DNA of 64,000 nucleotides from an uncultured Ruminococcus sp. (GTDB lineage: Bacteria; Bacillota; Clostridia; Oscillospirales; Acutalibacteraceae), in assembly GCA_904393835.1 (NCBI GenBank), contig CAJFNC010000010.1, forward strand, positions 1-64,000, written 5' to 3'. The position numbers were made by a program, and so were the translations under genes. The stretch's first letter is position 1; every line of letters starts with the position of its first letter. Below the pieces are notes generated by a model that saw only the letters and a list, made by a program, of their open reading frames with translations, made no database searches and was not told the origin of the DNA. Positions 63,263 through 64,000 of the stretch are shown piece after piece.

Positions 63263-63634
63263 ATGTATAAGATAGAAGCAATTGTCCGCGAAGAAAAACT
63301 CGAGGACGTAAAGGATGCATTACACAATATAGAAATTAATGGCCTGACCGTTTCTCAGGTAATGGGTTTCGGCGCTCAGCGCGGTTACAAAACAGTAGTG
63401 CGCGGACAGGATCTTGATGCAATGATGAAACAGAAAATTAAATTTGAAATCGTTGTATCATCGGAAGAGTGGAAAAATAAAACTATTGATACAATAGAAA
63501 AGGTTGCTCGTACAGGCGATTACGGCGACGGTAAAATTTTCGCATACGAAATTACCGATGCAGTAAAAATTCGTACAGGCGAGCGGGGATACGATGCATT
63601 GCAGTCCGCAGCAGATGAAGACGAGGGCTGTTAA
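63263..63634 (+). CDS. glnK: P-II nitrogen regulatory protein, lacking Tyr51
   Basis: This 123-residue P-II protein would bind AmtB and, with ATP/ADP and 2-oxoglutarate, block or open it. The MGFGAQRGYKTVVRG start of the T-loop and the GDGKIFAYEI and RTGERG motifs are present. At position 51, where many P-II proteins have the uridylylated Tyr, there is Leu (RGQDLDAMM). Control by uridylylation at that site is therefore not possible. It is co-transcribed with amtB. Confidence 0.94.
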   Translation: MYKIEAIVREEKLEDVKDALHNIEINGLTVSQVMGFGAQRGYKTVVRGQDLDAMMKQKIKFEIVVSSEEWKNKTIDTIEKVARTGDYGDGKIFAYEITDAVKIRTGERGYDALQSAADEDEGC

Positions 63635-63644
63635 GTAAAAACAG

Positions 63645-63690
63645 CAAACGAGCTGCCAAAAATATTCATTGGCGGCTCGTTTGAATTTTG
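63645..63690 (+). terminator. Terminator of amtB-glnK
   Basis: CAAACGAGCTGCCAA (63645-63659) pairs with TTGGCGGCTCGTTTG (63669-63683, one G-U), followed by AATTTTG. The T run is short. Confidence 0.75.
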
Positions 63691-63772
63691 TAATAAAAAT
63701 AATTGTAATACATATATTTATTATATAAAAAGTTTAAAATTTAAACCTGAATTCAAAAATTCAAAAAATCAC

Positions 63773-63801
63773 TTGACAAAACTATAAGTGAATGATATAA
63801 T
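63773..63801 (+). promoter_or_regulatory. Consensus promoter of tRNA-Cys
   Basis: Perfect TTGACA (63773-63778), a 17-base spacer and perfect TATAAT (63796-63801), about 38 bases upstream of the tRNA. Confidence 0.85.
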
Positions 63802-63838
63802 AGCCCTTGTCAGTTAAAAAACTGATTAAATTATTTAC

Positions 63839-63913
63839 GGCGACATAGCCAAGCGGTAAGGCACGAGTCTGCAAAACTCTGATTCCCCAGTTCGATTCTG
63901 GGTGTCGCCTCCA
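63839..63913 (+). tRNA. tRNA-Cys (GCA)
   Basis: Acceptor GGCGACA pairs with TGTCGCC, followed by discriminator T and encoded CCA. The D arm contains AGCCAAGCGGTAAGGC, the anticodon loop CTGCAAA reads GCA (63871-63873) and the T arm contains TTCGATT. U73 is the expected cysteine identity base. Confidence 0.96.
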
Positions 63914-63919
63914 ACAACT

Positions 63920-63952
63920 CCTCAGTTTGTATAAACTGAGGCAGTTTCTTTT
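63920..63952 (+). terminator. Terminator of tRNA-Cys
   Basis: CCTCAGTTT (63920-63928) pairs with AAACTGAGG (63933-63941), followed by CAGTTTCTTTTT. Confidence 0.75.
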
Positions 63953-63960
63953 TAAAATGT

Positions 63961-64000
63961 GGGAGCATAGCTCAGCTGGGAGAGCATCTGCCTTACAAGC
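63961..64000 (+). tRNA. tRNA-Val (TAC), truncated by the window edge
   Basis: The 5' half of a tRNA: acceptor GGGAGCA, D arm TAGCTCAGCTGGGAGAGCA and anticodon loop CTTACAA with anticodon TAC (63994-63996). The rest lies outside the window. Confidence 0.9.

Noticed and set aside
1..64000. CRISPR arrays, insertion sequences, prophage or integrases
   Set aside because: I saw no regularly spaced repeats, transposase or integrase motifs, or att-like duplications at the tRNA genes.

Overview
The window looks like core chromosome from an anaerobic, endospore-forming, low-GC member of the class Clostridia, most probably a gut Ruminococcaceae/Oscillospiraceae relative. The evidence is GerW/YtfJ and SpoIIR sporulation genes, strong AGGAGG ribosome sites with frequent TTG/GTG starts, AddAB instead of RecBCD, an archaeal-type ProS, a biotin-dependent decarboxylase/transcarboxylase gene set, and a small secreted protein with a dockerin-like tail. 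I saw no insertion sequences, phage genes or CRISPR arrays.

Layout. 0.2-5.3 kb is a (+) operon for chromosome segregation, envelope and sporulation: an M50 protease, scpA, scpB, a DUF2953 protein, a GerW-family protein, a D,D-carboxypeptidase and an RsuA-type pseudouridine synthase. 5.4-8.6 kb encodes a three-piece biotin carboxyl-transfer enzyme (carboxyltransferase, biotin carrier, OadA/PycB-like subunit). 8.9-12.8 kb holds an orphan GHKL sensor kinase, proS and metA (predicted acetyl-CoA-using). 12.9-26.0 kb is a complete raffinose-family oligosaccharide locus: a divergent AraC regulator, an ABC importer without its own ATPase, GH36 alpha-galactosidase, galK, galT, fructokinase, an amylosucrase-type GH13 and galE. 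Galactose would enter the Leloir pathway, while sucrose would be split into fructose and alpha-glucan or glucose.

26.2-30.3 kb has housekeeping and accessory genes: a flavoprotein, a methyltransferase, an SDR, a YihY-family membrane protein and the dockerin-like secreted protein. 30.4-35.1 kb, on the minus strand, is the most unusual operon. It encodes a circularly permuted ATP-grasp ligase, an alpha-E protein, a transglutaminase-like protein and two AstE/aspartoacylase-like proteins, one of which has lost nearly every catalytic residue. This looks like a peptide or amide synthesis/modification system of unknown product. 35.4-39.6 kb is a MarR-controlled heterodimeric ABC exporter with a large palindromic operator. 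39.9-43.2 kb has a SulP transporter with an unusual helical tail and an MBL/DUF3006 pair.

43.2-49.0 kb contains a GT-C-like membrane protein, gpsA, a probable 6S RNA, a DUF1292 protein, a candidate small RNA, and a sugar transferase with a Wzy-like polymerase. 49.1-61.7 kb contains nadE, a small unknown protein, an Lrp regulator with an aminotransferase, ispE, spoIIR and addB-addA. 62.0-63.6 kb is amtB-glnK behind a leader that combines a promoter, an inverted repeat and a terminator-like hairpin. The window ends with tRNA-Cys and the 5' part of tRNA-Val.

Gene functions are inferred from motifs read by eye. No alignment or database search was possible.
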